From AP-15 sp963732095 (lineage in GTDB: Bacteria > Pseudomonadota > Alphaproteobacteria > ATCC43930 > CGMCC-115725), in NCBI GenBank assembly GCA_963732095.1, contig CAVSZA010000047.1, forward strand, positions 1 to 64,000: DNA of 64,000 bases. The letters are read 5' to 3'. Each line of letters starts with the position of its first letter. The stretch's first letter is position 1. The position numbers were made by a program, and so were the translations under genes. The notes under the pieces were generated by a model, which was given only the letters and a program-made list of their open reading frames with translations, did no database searches and was not told where the DNA came from. Shown one piece after another: positions 55,401 to 63,466 of this stretch.

Positions 55401-56571
55401 GGAACGTCTGAATAAGGGGCTGGAACTTGAATAAGGAGGCATGGCGATTTGCTCGGTGAGTACGAAACGGGTCTATTGGGCGGCGTTGATGCCGTATTGG
55501 GGCGGCTGCACGGTTGCCGGCCTGGTTGCAGACACATTACGCGCTTTGGCAGCCTAATAGCTGCCAGCGCACCATGAACAGATTGGCCAGGGCGCAGGTC
55601 ACCAGCAGGCGATGGGTGTTCTTCTTCAGCCCGCGATAGCGCACCTTGGCAAAGCCGAACACCCGCTTGATGACCCCGATCGCATGTTCGACCCGGGCCC
55701 GCACTTTGGACTTGGTGCGGTTTTTCGCCCGCTCCACCTCATCGACAACACCGCGGTGGCGGTAGCGGCGATTGGTGAAATCTCGGGCCTTGGGCGCGTG
55801 CTCCCGGATCACCGCCCGCTGGCCGCGATAGGCCTGATCACCCCATACCCGGGTCTCTCGCCCGTGCAGCAGTTCGGGCAGCACCGTGCTGTCGGCGACA
55901 TTGGCCGGCGTCGCCACCACGGCGTGGATCAGCTTGGTTCGGCTGTCGATCCCGAAATGCGCCTTCATCCCGAAATACCATTGGTTGCCCTTCTTGGTCT
56001 GATGCATCTCGGGGTCGCGCGCCTTGTCGGCGTTCTTGGTCGACGATGGCGCATTGATGATTGTCGCATCGACAATCGTGCCAGTGGCCACCTTCAGCCC
56101 CTTCGTTGCCAAATGCCGCTGCACCTCGTCGAACAGCTTCTGCCCCAGATCGTGAGCTTCGAGCAGGTGACGGAAGCGGCACACCGTCGTCTCGTCAGGC
56201 GCCGGCTCGCGGCCAAGATCGATTTCCACAAAACGCCGCATCGCCAGCGAATTGTAAAGCGCTTCTTCCACCGCCGGGTCCGACAGATTGAACCATTGCT
56301 GCAGGAAATAGATGCGCAGCATCCGTTCCACACCGACCGGCGGGCGGCCATTGCCCGGCTTCGGATAGAACGGCTCAATCAGCGCGCACAGCGCCGACCA
56401 CGGCACAACGCGCTCCATCTCGGCAAGAAACCCAGCCCGCCGCGTCGTCTTGGCGTAGCGCTCAAACCCCACTGCCGCCAGCGTCAGCTGTTTCATTCCC
56501 CAACCCGATACAGCAATCCACCCCACCACCAGTATACCACATCACTGCAGCCGACTTACGCAGAGGTTCCT
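55401..56571. mobile_element. IS5-family insertion sequence (about 1.17 kb) inserted in dps
   Basis: The left end reads GGAACGTCTGAATAAG; the right end in reverse complement reads GGAACCTCTGCGTAAG, giving imperfect terminal inverted repeats of about 22 bases. A TAG flanks both sides (55398-55400 and 56572-56574), a 2-3 base target duplication within the Dps codons for Ala-Leu-Tyr. One transposase gene fills the element. Confidence 0.88.
55537..56496 (-). CDS. IS5 family transposase
   Basis: 319 residues from MKQLTLAAVGFERYAKTTRR. DDE-type transposase: the N-terminal DUF772 domain (GRPPVGVERMLRIYFLQQW), then the first Asp region GTIVDATIINAP, the second near WGDQAYRG and the C-terminal Glu in RARVEHAIGVIKRVFGFAKVR. 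All catalytic segments are present and the frame is intact, so the element may still be active. Confidence 0.92.
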   Translation of the reverse strand: MKQLTLAAVGFERYAKTTRRAGFLAEMERVVPWSALCALIEPFYPKPGNGRPPVGVERMLRIYFLQQWFNLSDPAVEEALYNSLAMRRFVEIDLGREPAPDETTVCRFRHLLEAHDLGQKLFDEVQRHLATKGLKVATGTIVDATIINAPSSTKNADKARDPEMHQTKKGNQWYFGMKAHFGIDSRTKLIHAVVATPANVADSTVLPELLHGRETRVWGDQAYRGQRAVIREHAPKARDFTNRRYRHRGVVDEVERAKNRTKSKVRARVEHAIGVIKRVFGFAKVRYRGLKKNTHRLLVTCALANLFMVRWQLLGCQSA

Positions 56572-56691
56572 TAGGGCAAACGCGTCGGCCACGAGCGGAT
56601 TGAGGGCTGCAGTAATCGCGCTGACATTGGCAGGGGAAAGGTCGGTCGGCGTGCCCAAAGCGGCAGAGTCCGGCCTGCGAGATGCTGACAT
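56572..56691 (-). pseudogene. dps: dps, 5' part (split by an IS element)
   Basis: Begins MSASRRPDSAALGTPTDL at 56691 and continues VSAITAALNPLVADAFAL, stopping at the IS junction. This is the start of the Dps whose remainder lies at 55005-55400. The gene shares strand with, and lies just downstream of, the catalase gene. Confidence 0.8.
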
Positions 56692-56791
56692 GGGAAACCT
56701 CAGGGAAAGAGTTGATGGGGGTCGCTTGCTCGCCTCATGTAGTACCCGGTCCGCAGAAGCAATTCGCCCGGGCCGACAGTATTGACATGGG

Positions 56792-58243
56792 CTATTCGGC
56801 GGGGCGCGGCAGCTCGAGGGCGCGGGCGACGCCGACGCCGTAGGCAGGATCGGCGCGCACGCAATTGGCGACGTGGCGCTCCTTGATGTGCCTGCGCGCA
56901 TCGCCCATCGCGCGGGCGGTGTTCTCGAACAGAGCCTGCTGCTGCGCGGGTGTCATCAGGCGGAACAGATTGCCCGGCTGCTCCCAGTGATCGTCGTCGG
57001 CGTAATGGTTGTAGTGGGCCGCCTCGCCTTCAATGGGCAGCGGCGGCTCGGCGAAGTCGGGCTGGTTGTCCCACAGCCCGGCGCTGTTGGGGTTGAAACT
57101 GACGGTGCCGCCGAGATTGCCGTCGACTCGCATCTTGCCGTCCCGGTGATAGCTCATATACGGGCATTTCGGCGCGTTGACCGGGATCTGGTAGAAATTG
57201 ACGCCGAGGCGGTAACGAACCGTGTCGTTGTACGAGAACAGGCGCGCCTGAAGCATCCGGTCCGGAGAGAAGCTGATGCCGGGGACGACGTTCGACGGCC
57301 CGAACGCCGCCTGCTCGACTTCGGCGAAATAGTTGTCGGGCCAGCGGTTGAGCTCCATCACGCCGACCTCGATCAGCGGATACTCGGCTTTCGGCCACAC
57401 CTTGGTGACATCGAACGGGTTGTGCCGGTGCGTCTTCGCCTGCGCTTCGGTCATGACCTGGATGAAAAGCGTCCAGCGCGGGAAATCGCCGGCTTCGATC
57501 GCATTGAAAAGGTCGCGGCCGTGGCTTTCGCGATCCTTGGCGACGAGAGCTTCGGCTTCCGCGTCGGTGAGATTGGCAATCCCCTGGTGGGTCCGGAAAT
57601 GGAATTTGACCCAGACGCGCTCGTTTGCCGCATTGATCATCGAAAAGGTGTGGCTGCCGAAGAGGTGCATATTCCGGAAGCTCTTCGGGATGCCGCGGTC
57701 GGACATGACGACTGTGACCTGGTGCAGCGCTTCGGGCAGCAACGACCAGAAGTCCCAATTATTGTCGGCGCTGCGCATCCCGGTGCGCGGATCGCGCTTG
57801 ATCGCATGGTTGAGGTCGGGAAAGCGCAACGGATCGCGGAAAAAGAACACCGGCGTATTGTTGCCGACCAGGTCCCAGTTGCCTTCCTCGGTGTAGAACT
57901 TCAACGCAGTGCCCCGGATGTCGCGCTCGGCGTCGGCGGCGCCCCGTTCGCCGGCGACGGTCGAGAAGCGGGCGAACATCGGCGTCTGCTTGCCGATCGC
58001 GCCGAAGATCTTCGCCTTGGTAAAGCGGGTGATGTCCTGCGTCACCGTGAAGGTGCCGTGGGCGCCCCAGCCCTTGGCATGCATCCGGCGCTCGGGGATC
58101 ACTTCACGGTCGAAGTGAGCCAGCTTCTCGATAAGCCAGACGTCCTGCAATAGCGCGGGGCCGCGTGGGCCGGCGGTCATGATGTTGGTGTTGTCGGCGA
58201 CCGGCGCGCCGGCTTCAGTGGTGAAACGCCTGGTTTGCGACAT
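56792..58243 (-). CDS. katA: catalase (clade 3 monofunctional haem catalase)
   Basis: 483 residues from ATG 58243, with AAGGAGG upstream. Catalytic His in RRMHAKGWGAHGTF, Asn in LVGNNTPVFFFRDP, and the proximal haem Tyr in RLFSYNDTVRYRLG. The small-subunit length fits clade 3. It decomposes H2O2 in the cytoplasm. It is followed on the same strand by the IS-disrupted dps, another peroxide-defence gene, and preceded by an HD-domain gene. Confidence 0.93.
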   Translation of the reverse strand: MSQTRRFTTEAGAPVADNTNIMTAGPRGPALLQDVWLIEKLAHFDREVIPERRMHAKGWGAHGTFTVTQDITRFTKAKIFGAIGKQTPMFARFSTVAGERGAADAERDIRGTALKFYTEEGNWDLVGNNTPVFFFRDPLRFPDLNHAIKRDPRTGMRSADNNWDFWSLLPEALHQVTVVMSDRGIPKSFRNMHLFGSHTFSMINAANERVWVKFHFRTHQGIANLTDAEAEALVAKDRESHGRDLFNAIEAGDFPRWTLFIQVMTEAQAKTHRHNPFDVTKVWPKAEYPLIEVGVMELNRWPDNYFAEVEQAAFGPSNVVPGISFSPDRMLQARLFSYNDTVRYRLGVNFYQIPVNAPKCPYMSYHRDGKMRVDGNLGGTVSFNPNSAGLWDNQPDFAEPPLPIEGEAAHYNHYADDDHWEQPGNLFRLMTPAQQQALFENTARAMGDARRHIKERHVANCVRADPAYGVGVARALELPRPAE

Positions 58244-58289
58244 CAAAAATCCTCCTTGGATGGGTGGAGAACGCCGGACCGATTGGTCC

Positions 58290-58964
58290 TTATCCCGGCC
58301 ACGCAGAGGCGCGGATCACCCGGCAGAAATTCTCGGGCTGGAAGGAGGGATCCTTGTCGGCGAGCACATCGGCCTTAACGTTGCCGAAGGTCGTCTCGGG
58401 CTTGTGGTGGATGCCGTCGTAGAAGGCTTGGATGATCTCTTCCTTGAAGCGAGCGGGACGAGGGTGCGCATGGAGGACGGCATCGCGCTCGGCGTCGCTG
58501 AACTCGGGAAATGCGATGCCGAGCACGTCCATCTCGACGCCAGCGGTAACGAGCGCGATGACGGGATGCATGTGCTGCGGTATGCCGGGCGTCGTGTGCA
58601 GCGCGATCGCGGTCCAAACCGTCTCGATGTCGCGCTCGGCGATGCCATGGCTGCGCAGGAAGTCACGGGAGACGTTGGCGCCGTCCACCTCGAAGCGTTT
58701 ATCGGCGCTGGCGTACTGAGGGGTGAGGCCCATGTCGTGGAACATGGCGCCAGCGTAAAGGAGTTCGGGATCAAAGCGGAGGTCGCGGCGCTTACCAGTG
58801 AGTGCGCCCCAGTAATAGACGCGACTCGAGTGATGGAAGAGCAACGCCGTTTCGGTGTCCCGGACGAGCTCCGTTATTTCCCGCGCGAGCTTGCTATCGG
58901 GAATGGTTATGCCGACGACTGTGCTGGATTTTGCATTGCTTGCGGATGAAGTGACTAGTGCCAT
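58290..58964 (-). CDS. HD domain-containing protein (cyanamide hydratase-like)
   Basis: 224 residues with AGGAG before the ATG. Metal-binding HD motif: HHSSRVYYWG (first His), AMFHDMGLTP (His-Asp), and later VWTAIALHTTPG with the distal His/Asp. The architecture resembles the DDI2/cyanamide hydratase branch of HD proteins. It lies 47 bases upstream of the catalase gene on the same strand. Reaction unknown. Confidence 0.83.
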   Translation of the reverse strand: MALVTSSASNAKSSTVVGITIPDSKLAREITELVRDTETALLFHHSSRVYYWGALTGKRRDLRFDPELLYAGAMFHDMGLTPQYASADKRFEVDGANVSRDFLRSHGIAERDIETVWTAIALHTTPGIPQHMHPVIALVTAGVEMDVLGIAFPEFSDAERDAVLHAHPRPARFKEEIIQAFYDGIHHKPETTFGNVKADVLADKDPSFQPENFCRVIRASAWPG

Positions 58965-59074
58965 AACTTACTCCTAAAAGACGGATTCATCGGCGGCTGT
59001 GATCTTGCATGCTGTGATCTTGCATAGCGCCTGGCGATCGCGCTCATGAGACCTTCCCTGTGCAATGGAGGTGC

Positions 59075-59761
59075 TCAATCTTGGCGCATCATCGCGAGCA
59101 GTGTCCCGACTTGCCCGCCGGCACGCGACATCATCGCTTCGATCTGGGAGCGGCGGCTCATTGCCGCGCTGACGCCGTCAATAGAGACGTCCTGGATCTT
59201 GTAGCGGCCGCCGCTGATCCCGAGCTGCCAGTCCATTTCAATCGGCGGGCTCTGCGGGCTAGTGATCTGACTGGTCACAATCACCCCGGCAGGATCGGTT
59301 CGGCTGCCGGTTACCCGGAACGTGCCGCCGCTGTATTTTGCCAGCAGAGGTCCGTCAGAGCGAATGAGGTAATCTTCAAAAAGTTTTCCGAACTCCTGCC
59401 GCTGCTCCACGCTCGCGATGCGCGAATAGGGGCCGAGAACAAAACGAGAAATCCCGTCCAGATCGGCATCCTGGCGCAGCATTTGACGAAAGTAATCCTC
59501 TTTCTGAGCCAAGGGGACATCCGCACGCATCTCCGTGAGCACATCCGCGCCGAGGACCCTGATGAACTCGGCCGGAGTCTCAGCATCAATGGGTCTCGAC
59601 GTCGCCGAGACGCCCGCGATCACCGCAATGGCGAGTGCTAAACCCTTTCCAAACCGCGCAAGGGCGGTGCTGACGGCAGGTTTCACCGCACTCTCGTGCT
59701 CTGTGACACCCGAGGTGCTGCTCTCCTGATTTTCGATCGTGTGTTGGACCGCTCCGAGCAT
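59075..59761 (-). CDS. MlaC/Ttg2D family (toluene-tolerance type) phospholipid-binding protein
   Basis: 228 residues with GGAGGT before the ATG. An internal hydrophobic stretch at about 37-55 (GKGLALAIAVIAGVSATS) may be a signal. The mature part has AEFIRVLGADVLTEMRADVP, RQMLRQDADLDGISRFVLGP and YKIQDVSIDGVSAAMSRRSQ, the MlaC pattern. Such periplasmic proteins carry phospholipids (or hopanoids in the HpnM branch). No partner Mla genes are in the window. Confidence 0.8.
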   Translation of the reverse strand: MLGAVQHTIENQESSTSGVTEHESAVKPAVSTALARFGKGLALAIAVIAGVSATSRPIDAETPAEFIRVLGADVLTEMRADVPLAQKEDYFRQMLRQDADLDGISRFVLGPYSRIASVEQRQEFGKLFEDYLIRSDGPLLAKYSGGTFRVTGSRTDPAGVIVTSQITSPQSPPIEMDWQLGISGGRYKIQDVSIDGVSAAMSRRSQIEAMMSRAGGQVGTLLAMMRQD

Positions 59762-59943
59762 ACCTGACCTCCATCGACATGTTCATCGGACGATTTCTCT
59801 GCCCCGCGAACGCCGGCGCCGTCTGCGGTATCCCGTCGGGCATCTTGGTATCTTTGTTTCGATACCCAGGGCGTTACCGTCACGCTCTGTGTCGTGAGGT
59901 GAGTCTCGTAATCTCGTAGGTCCAAGACTAGATTGGCGCCCTA

Positions 59944-59990
59944 ATACCTTCTAAGTATCAACTGGAGCTTCGGCAGCTGCGTTAGGATCG
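59944..59990 (+). promoter_or_regulatory. second ATAC-N7-GTAT operator with a LysR 5' remnant
   Basis: ATAC-CTTCTAA-GTAT at 59944-59958, followed at once by CTG GAG CTT CGG CAG CTG CG (LELRQL), then a TAG stop. Upstream, GTCCAAGACTAGATTGG matches GTCCAAGACTAAATTGG before the benA operator. The whole block is therefore a diverged copy of the benA/lysR control region, about 7 kb away. No catabolic gene follows it on either side now. Confidence 0.55.
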
Positions 59991-60651
59991 CTACCCAAAA
60001 ATTGCCGCATTGGCGTGCTATTGAACACCTCGTCCAGGCACCGGAAGCTTTTTTGATCGTACTGTTAACCTCTCCGTCACCGCAGTTCGCAGTTGTTTCG
60101 CGAATAACAGCGAATATCAGCCAGGGTTTTCGCTGTTATTCTGCTCTTGCTGCCGACGAAACCTCAAGATTTCTGCGGCCTCCTACAAGCTTCCTGGCTG
60201 TTTTTGGGGGATTATCAGCCAGATCAGCCAGACCGACCTGTCGCGCTACTGGTCGGCATTGCTAACAGATCGGCTAGTGAGCGTACGGCATGTAGAGGCC
60301 GCAAGGGCGGTGCAGGTTCTTCCACTGGGTCTCGTACTTGCCGCCTGATTGCCGACGACCTTCAACTCCATCGGCCGGTGCTCGCGTCGGCAGAAGCCCA
60401 AGCATCATCAACAAGAGCAATTGCCGTCCCTCGGACTACCATTAGCAGCGCGACAGCAACCAGGACCTGGTGGCCAAGCGGCGGAGTTTTAACTCCAGCC
60501 TGATTACAGTCACGGCGCTCTCCGCCCTTGACACTGCTGTAAATCAACGTGTGGGGTGGGTAGAGCCGCACCGAACCTACAACCAGTGCGCAGCCTCTCT
60601 CGGTGATGCCGGTGGGCGAGGCGGAGTCGCTCTCCGAATGAGCGCGGCACC
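59991..60651. other. about 660-base region without a supported gene
   Basis: No convincing frame. It contains a perfect 12-base inverted repeat, AATAACAGCGAA / TTCGCTGTTATT with a 14-base spacer (60103-60140), and several CAGCCAG words. Gene debris following the lysR remnant is likely, but I could not assign any. Confidence 0.45.
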
Positions 60652-61563
60652 TCAACGCAAGCCGAGTTTTGGGCGGACCCAGGAGGCAAGGCGGCTGATC
60701 GCAGCATCCCCTTCAGGCGCGGTGCCGGCGAGAAATTGGAACACGTGCTGCATCTCGGGCACGATCTCGAGCGTCACCTCCACGCCGGATTTTCGCGCGA
60801 GATCTGCCAATTTGCGGCTGTCGTCGAGCAGGGTCTCATCAGCTCCGGTCTGGATATAGATCGGCGGCAAACCCTTGAGGTCGGCGTGGAGAGGATTTGC
60901 GAGAGTATCCTGTCGGTTGCCAGCTTCGCCGAGGAACATCCCAGCCATAACCTGGATGACGTCGCGCGTGACGAGAAGGTCCTTTGCCGCGTTCGTCTCA
61001 AACGTCTCGCCTGTCGCCTCCATGTCGAGCCAAGGCGAGATCGGCATTGTGGCGGCCGGCAAGGGCAGGCCCTGCTCGCGGGCGCGCAGGATCGTTGTCA
61101 GAGCGAGGGCACCGCCCGCCGAATCTCCGATGAACGCGATATGACCCGGCCGGATACCTTGGTCGAGCAGCCATTTGTAGCTCCTCGCCATGTCGTTCAC
61201 CGGGCCGGGATGGAAATTCTCGGGCGCGCGCCCGTAATGCACGATAAGCGCGCGACACCCGACCGCCTTTGCGACATGGGCGTAGATCTTGCGGTGCGTG
61301 TACATCGAGCCGGCCACATATCCGCCGCCATGCGCGCAGAGCAGCACGCGGTCCTGCGCGCAGTTCTTTGGCGCCGCCCACAAAGCCGGAACTCCCCCGG
61401 CGTCGGTTTCGATGTAATCGACGCCGCCCGGCTCGCCGGTGATCCTCTGCCACTGCTCGAACATGTGGCGTAGTTCGTCGAGGGGCATCTCCGGGTTTGC
61501 CTTCAGCGCCGCCACCCATTCCAGGTAGAGCTTGTTTAACTCTTCGGTCTGCTTGCTCGCCAT
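60652..61563 (-). CDS. alpha/beta hydrolase, hormone-sensitive-lipase (acetyl esterase) family
   Basis: 303 residues. Oxyanion motif CAHGGGYVAGS, nucleophile Ser in IGDSAGGALAL, catalytic Asp in ETLLDDSRKLA and His in EMQHVFQF. The N-terminal cap helix region (EELNKLYLEWVAALKANPEM) is present. Cytoplasmic esterase/lipase of the HSL family; substrate unknown. The LLM gene's stop lies about 30 bases downstream of nothing else, so they are separate units on the same strand. Confidence 0.88.
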   Translation of the reverse strand: MASKQTEELNKLYLEWVAALKANPEMPLDELRHMFEQWQRITGEPGGVDYIETDAGGVPALWAAPKNCAQDRVLLCAHGGGYVAGSMYTHRKIYAHVAKAVGCRALIVHYGRAPENFHPGPVNDMARSYKWLLDQGIRPGHIAFIGDSAGGALALTTILRAREQGLPLPAATMPISPWLDMEATGETFETNAAKDLLVTRDVIQVMAGMFLGEAGNRQDTLANPLHADLKGLPPIYIQTGADETLLDDSRKLADLARKSGVEVTLEIVPEMQHVFQFLAGTAPEGDAAISRLASWVRPKLGLR

Positions 61564-61594
61564 CGTCTGCTCCTCTCCCAGCGCCGGGTCCCGC

Positions 61595-62965
61595 TCATAC
61601 GACCAGATCGAGGCCGCGCGCCGGCAGTTCGACCTTGCCGCCGCATTCGCGCGCGAGCACCGGCATCACTTCTTCGGCGAAGATCTGCATCTGCTCCTCG
61701 ATCTCCTTGGCGTGGAAGCCGCCGAGTTCGAACCAGCCGAGGAAGCAGAAATCGTCGTAACCGCATTCGTTGTGCATCTTCATGATCGTGTCGATGACGT
61801 ATTGCTTCGAGCCGTGGATGGCGATTTCGCGATCGCGCAGCATCTGCGCCGTCACCTTTTTGGTGAGGTCGAACATCGGCTCATCGAGGCGCGCCACCAC
61901 GGCGCCAAAGCCGAACGGTCCGTAATAGTCGAACTGCAATTCGATCGCCCGGGCCGCACGGTCGAGCGCCTCCTTCTCCTTGCCGGGGCGGGTGATGTGA
62001 AGGTAGCGGCTCGTCATGATCCCGCGCCGCTTTTCGGCGTCCCAGCCGAACTTGAACCGGCCCCGGCTGCGCATGTCGGGGAAACCGGCCTTTTCCGCCG
62101 CCTCGTAGTAGATCTCGATGTTGCGGCGCAGGCGGTCGTTCGGTTCGGCGATCATCACCCCGTTGATCCCGTGCTCGGCCGCGAATTTGAGCGAGCGGGC
62201 GCTGGTGAGTGGCTCCCACAGTTGGGGATGCGGCTTCTGCAGCGGCTGCGGGAAAACCTGCAGCTCCTTGAGTGTGGTGGTGGTCGCCTGCACCGGATTG
62301 CCGGCCGAGTACATGTCGGGATCGCCGAGGGCGATCACGTCCTCGAGCCGCCGGCCCATCCCGTCACGCTGAAAATAGGCGATCGTCTGCTTGTGGTTCC
62401 ACTTGGTGTAGGTCGGCGGGACCGAGAAGAACTCGCCGTGGTGCGAGAATGACGGCTCGGTCCAGCATTTCTTCATGATCGCGATCAATTCCTCGAACGC
62501 CTTTCGATTGCGTTCCTGGTCCTGGATCGTCGAGCCATAGGGGCGGCCGAGCGTTTCGTTCTCCCGAGGCTGATAGCCGCGTCCGATGCCGCACTCGACC
62601 CGTCCGCCGCTGATCACGTCGAGCAGCGCGATCTGCTCGGCGAGGCGTACCGGGTGGTGCCAGACGATGATGTTGGCGGCCTGGCCGAGCCGGACGCGCT
62701 TGGTGTGCGCCGCTACGCTCATCTGCACCATGAGCGGGTTCGGGCTCATCTCCGCGCCTTCGGGCTGGAAATGGTGTTCGGTGAGCCAGAACGACTGGAA
62801 CCCGAGCTTTTCGGCGAGAATCCCCTGGCGTACCTGGTTCACCAGCGTCTCCTGTGCCGCCTGGTGGACCTCCGCCAGCGTTCCGTCATTGAACGTGACG
62901 CCGTTCTTGTTGGTAATGACCGGCAGGCTGGATGCCCCGTTGTGGAACAAGCCGATTTCGAGCAT
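61595..62965 (-). CDS. LLM class flavin-dependent oxidoreductase (luciferase-like monooxygenase)
   Basis: 456 residues from MLEIGLFHNGASSLPV at 62965, with GGGAGGA upstream; the frame stays open to 63328, but that part has no ribosome site and no family match. Landmarks: FQSFWLTEHHFQPEGAEMSP, RLGQAANIIVWHHPVRLAEQ, DVISGGRVECGIGRGYQPRE and a long C-terminal extension. Divergent from the CoA-ligase remnant and enoyl-CoA hydratase. Confidence 0.85.
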   Translation of the reverse strand: MLEIGLFHNGASSLPVITNKNGVTFNDGTLAEVHQAAQETLVNQVRQGILAEKLGFQSFWLTEHHFQPEGAEMSPNPLMVQMSVAAHTKRVRLGQAANIIVWHHPVRLAEQIALLDVISGGRVECGIGRGYQPRENETLGRPYGSTIQDQERNRKAFEELIAIMKKCWTEPSFSHHGEFFSVPPTYTKWNHKQTIAYFQRDGMGRRLEDVIALGDPDMYSAGNPVQATTTTLKELQVFPQPLQKPHPQLWEPLTSARSLKFAAEHGINGVMIAEPNDRLRRNIEIYYEAAEKAGFPDMRSRGRFKFGWDAEKRRGIMTSRYLHITRPGKEKEALDRAARAIELQFDYYGPFGFGAVVARLDEPMFDLTKKVTAQMLRDREIAIHGSKQYVIDTIMKMHNECGYDDFCFLGWFELGGFHAKEIEEQMQIFAEEVMPVLARECGGKVELPARGLDLVV

Positions 62966-63099
62966 TGGTTTTTCCTCCCTTTTGACCTCGCGAGCGAACG
63001 GGCCAGCTCCTCGCCCCATTCGGCGAATACTCGGGCGCAGTCTACTTCCGACCGCGCTGTTGCGGAAGCGGAGAGGACGTAGACTGTGGGGTGCTTCGG

Positions 63100-63451
63100 C
63101 TTCGCCCCAAGTCGAGGGAACCTCGACGCCTGGGGCAACGGCACCTTTGTCGCGAACCTGCCGCATGCGCTCGGTCTGTTCGACCACAGCCCTGACCACG
63201 ACATCATCGTATTTTGCCGCGACAATTACGATGGTCAGCCCTTCGAGATGCCCGAGCTCCCGTGGAGCTACCTCGAGCTGTTCGTTCGCGCAGCTGAAAG
63301 AAGCAGGAAGCCGCATTACCTCTTGCACACTCGGCCGGGCGTCATGAATCGGGAGCAGGTCGCGTATCTTCGCGCGGCAAACATCCCGGTGGTTGGCGGC
63401 ATTCGCGAGGGTCTCGCGGCAATCGACCGGCTGGCGCGCTATGCGGTTTAG
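63100..63451 (+). pseudogene. C-terminal fragment of an acyl-CoA synthetase (NDP-forming/CoA-ligase flavodoxin-like domain)
   Basis: From about GNLDAWGNGTFVANLPHALG the sequence reads like the CoA-ligase domain of NDP-forming acyl-CoA synthetases: HDIIVFCRDNYDGQPFEMPE, HYLLHTRPGVMNREQVAYL and NIPVVGGIREGLAAIDRLAR. Upstream domains (CoA-binding and ATP-grasp) are absent. An ATG at 63086 exists but follows non-conserved sequence. It is most likely a truncated gene; a short independent protein cannot be excluded. Followed 15 bases later by the enoyl-CoA hydratase gene. Confidence 0.6.
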
Positions 63452-63466
63452 CGAGGGGAGCAGATC

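Noticed and set aside
56873..58153. 426-residue open frame antisense to catalase
   Set aside because: Catalase has complete catalytic motifs and a ribosome site; the antisense frame has neither.
61595..63328. 577-residue version of the LLM protein
   Set aside because: The first 121 codons match no LLM family member and overlap the CoA-ligase fragment; GGGAGGA precedes the ATG at 62965.
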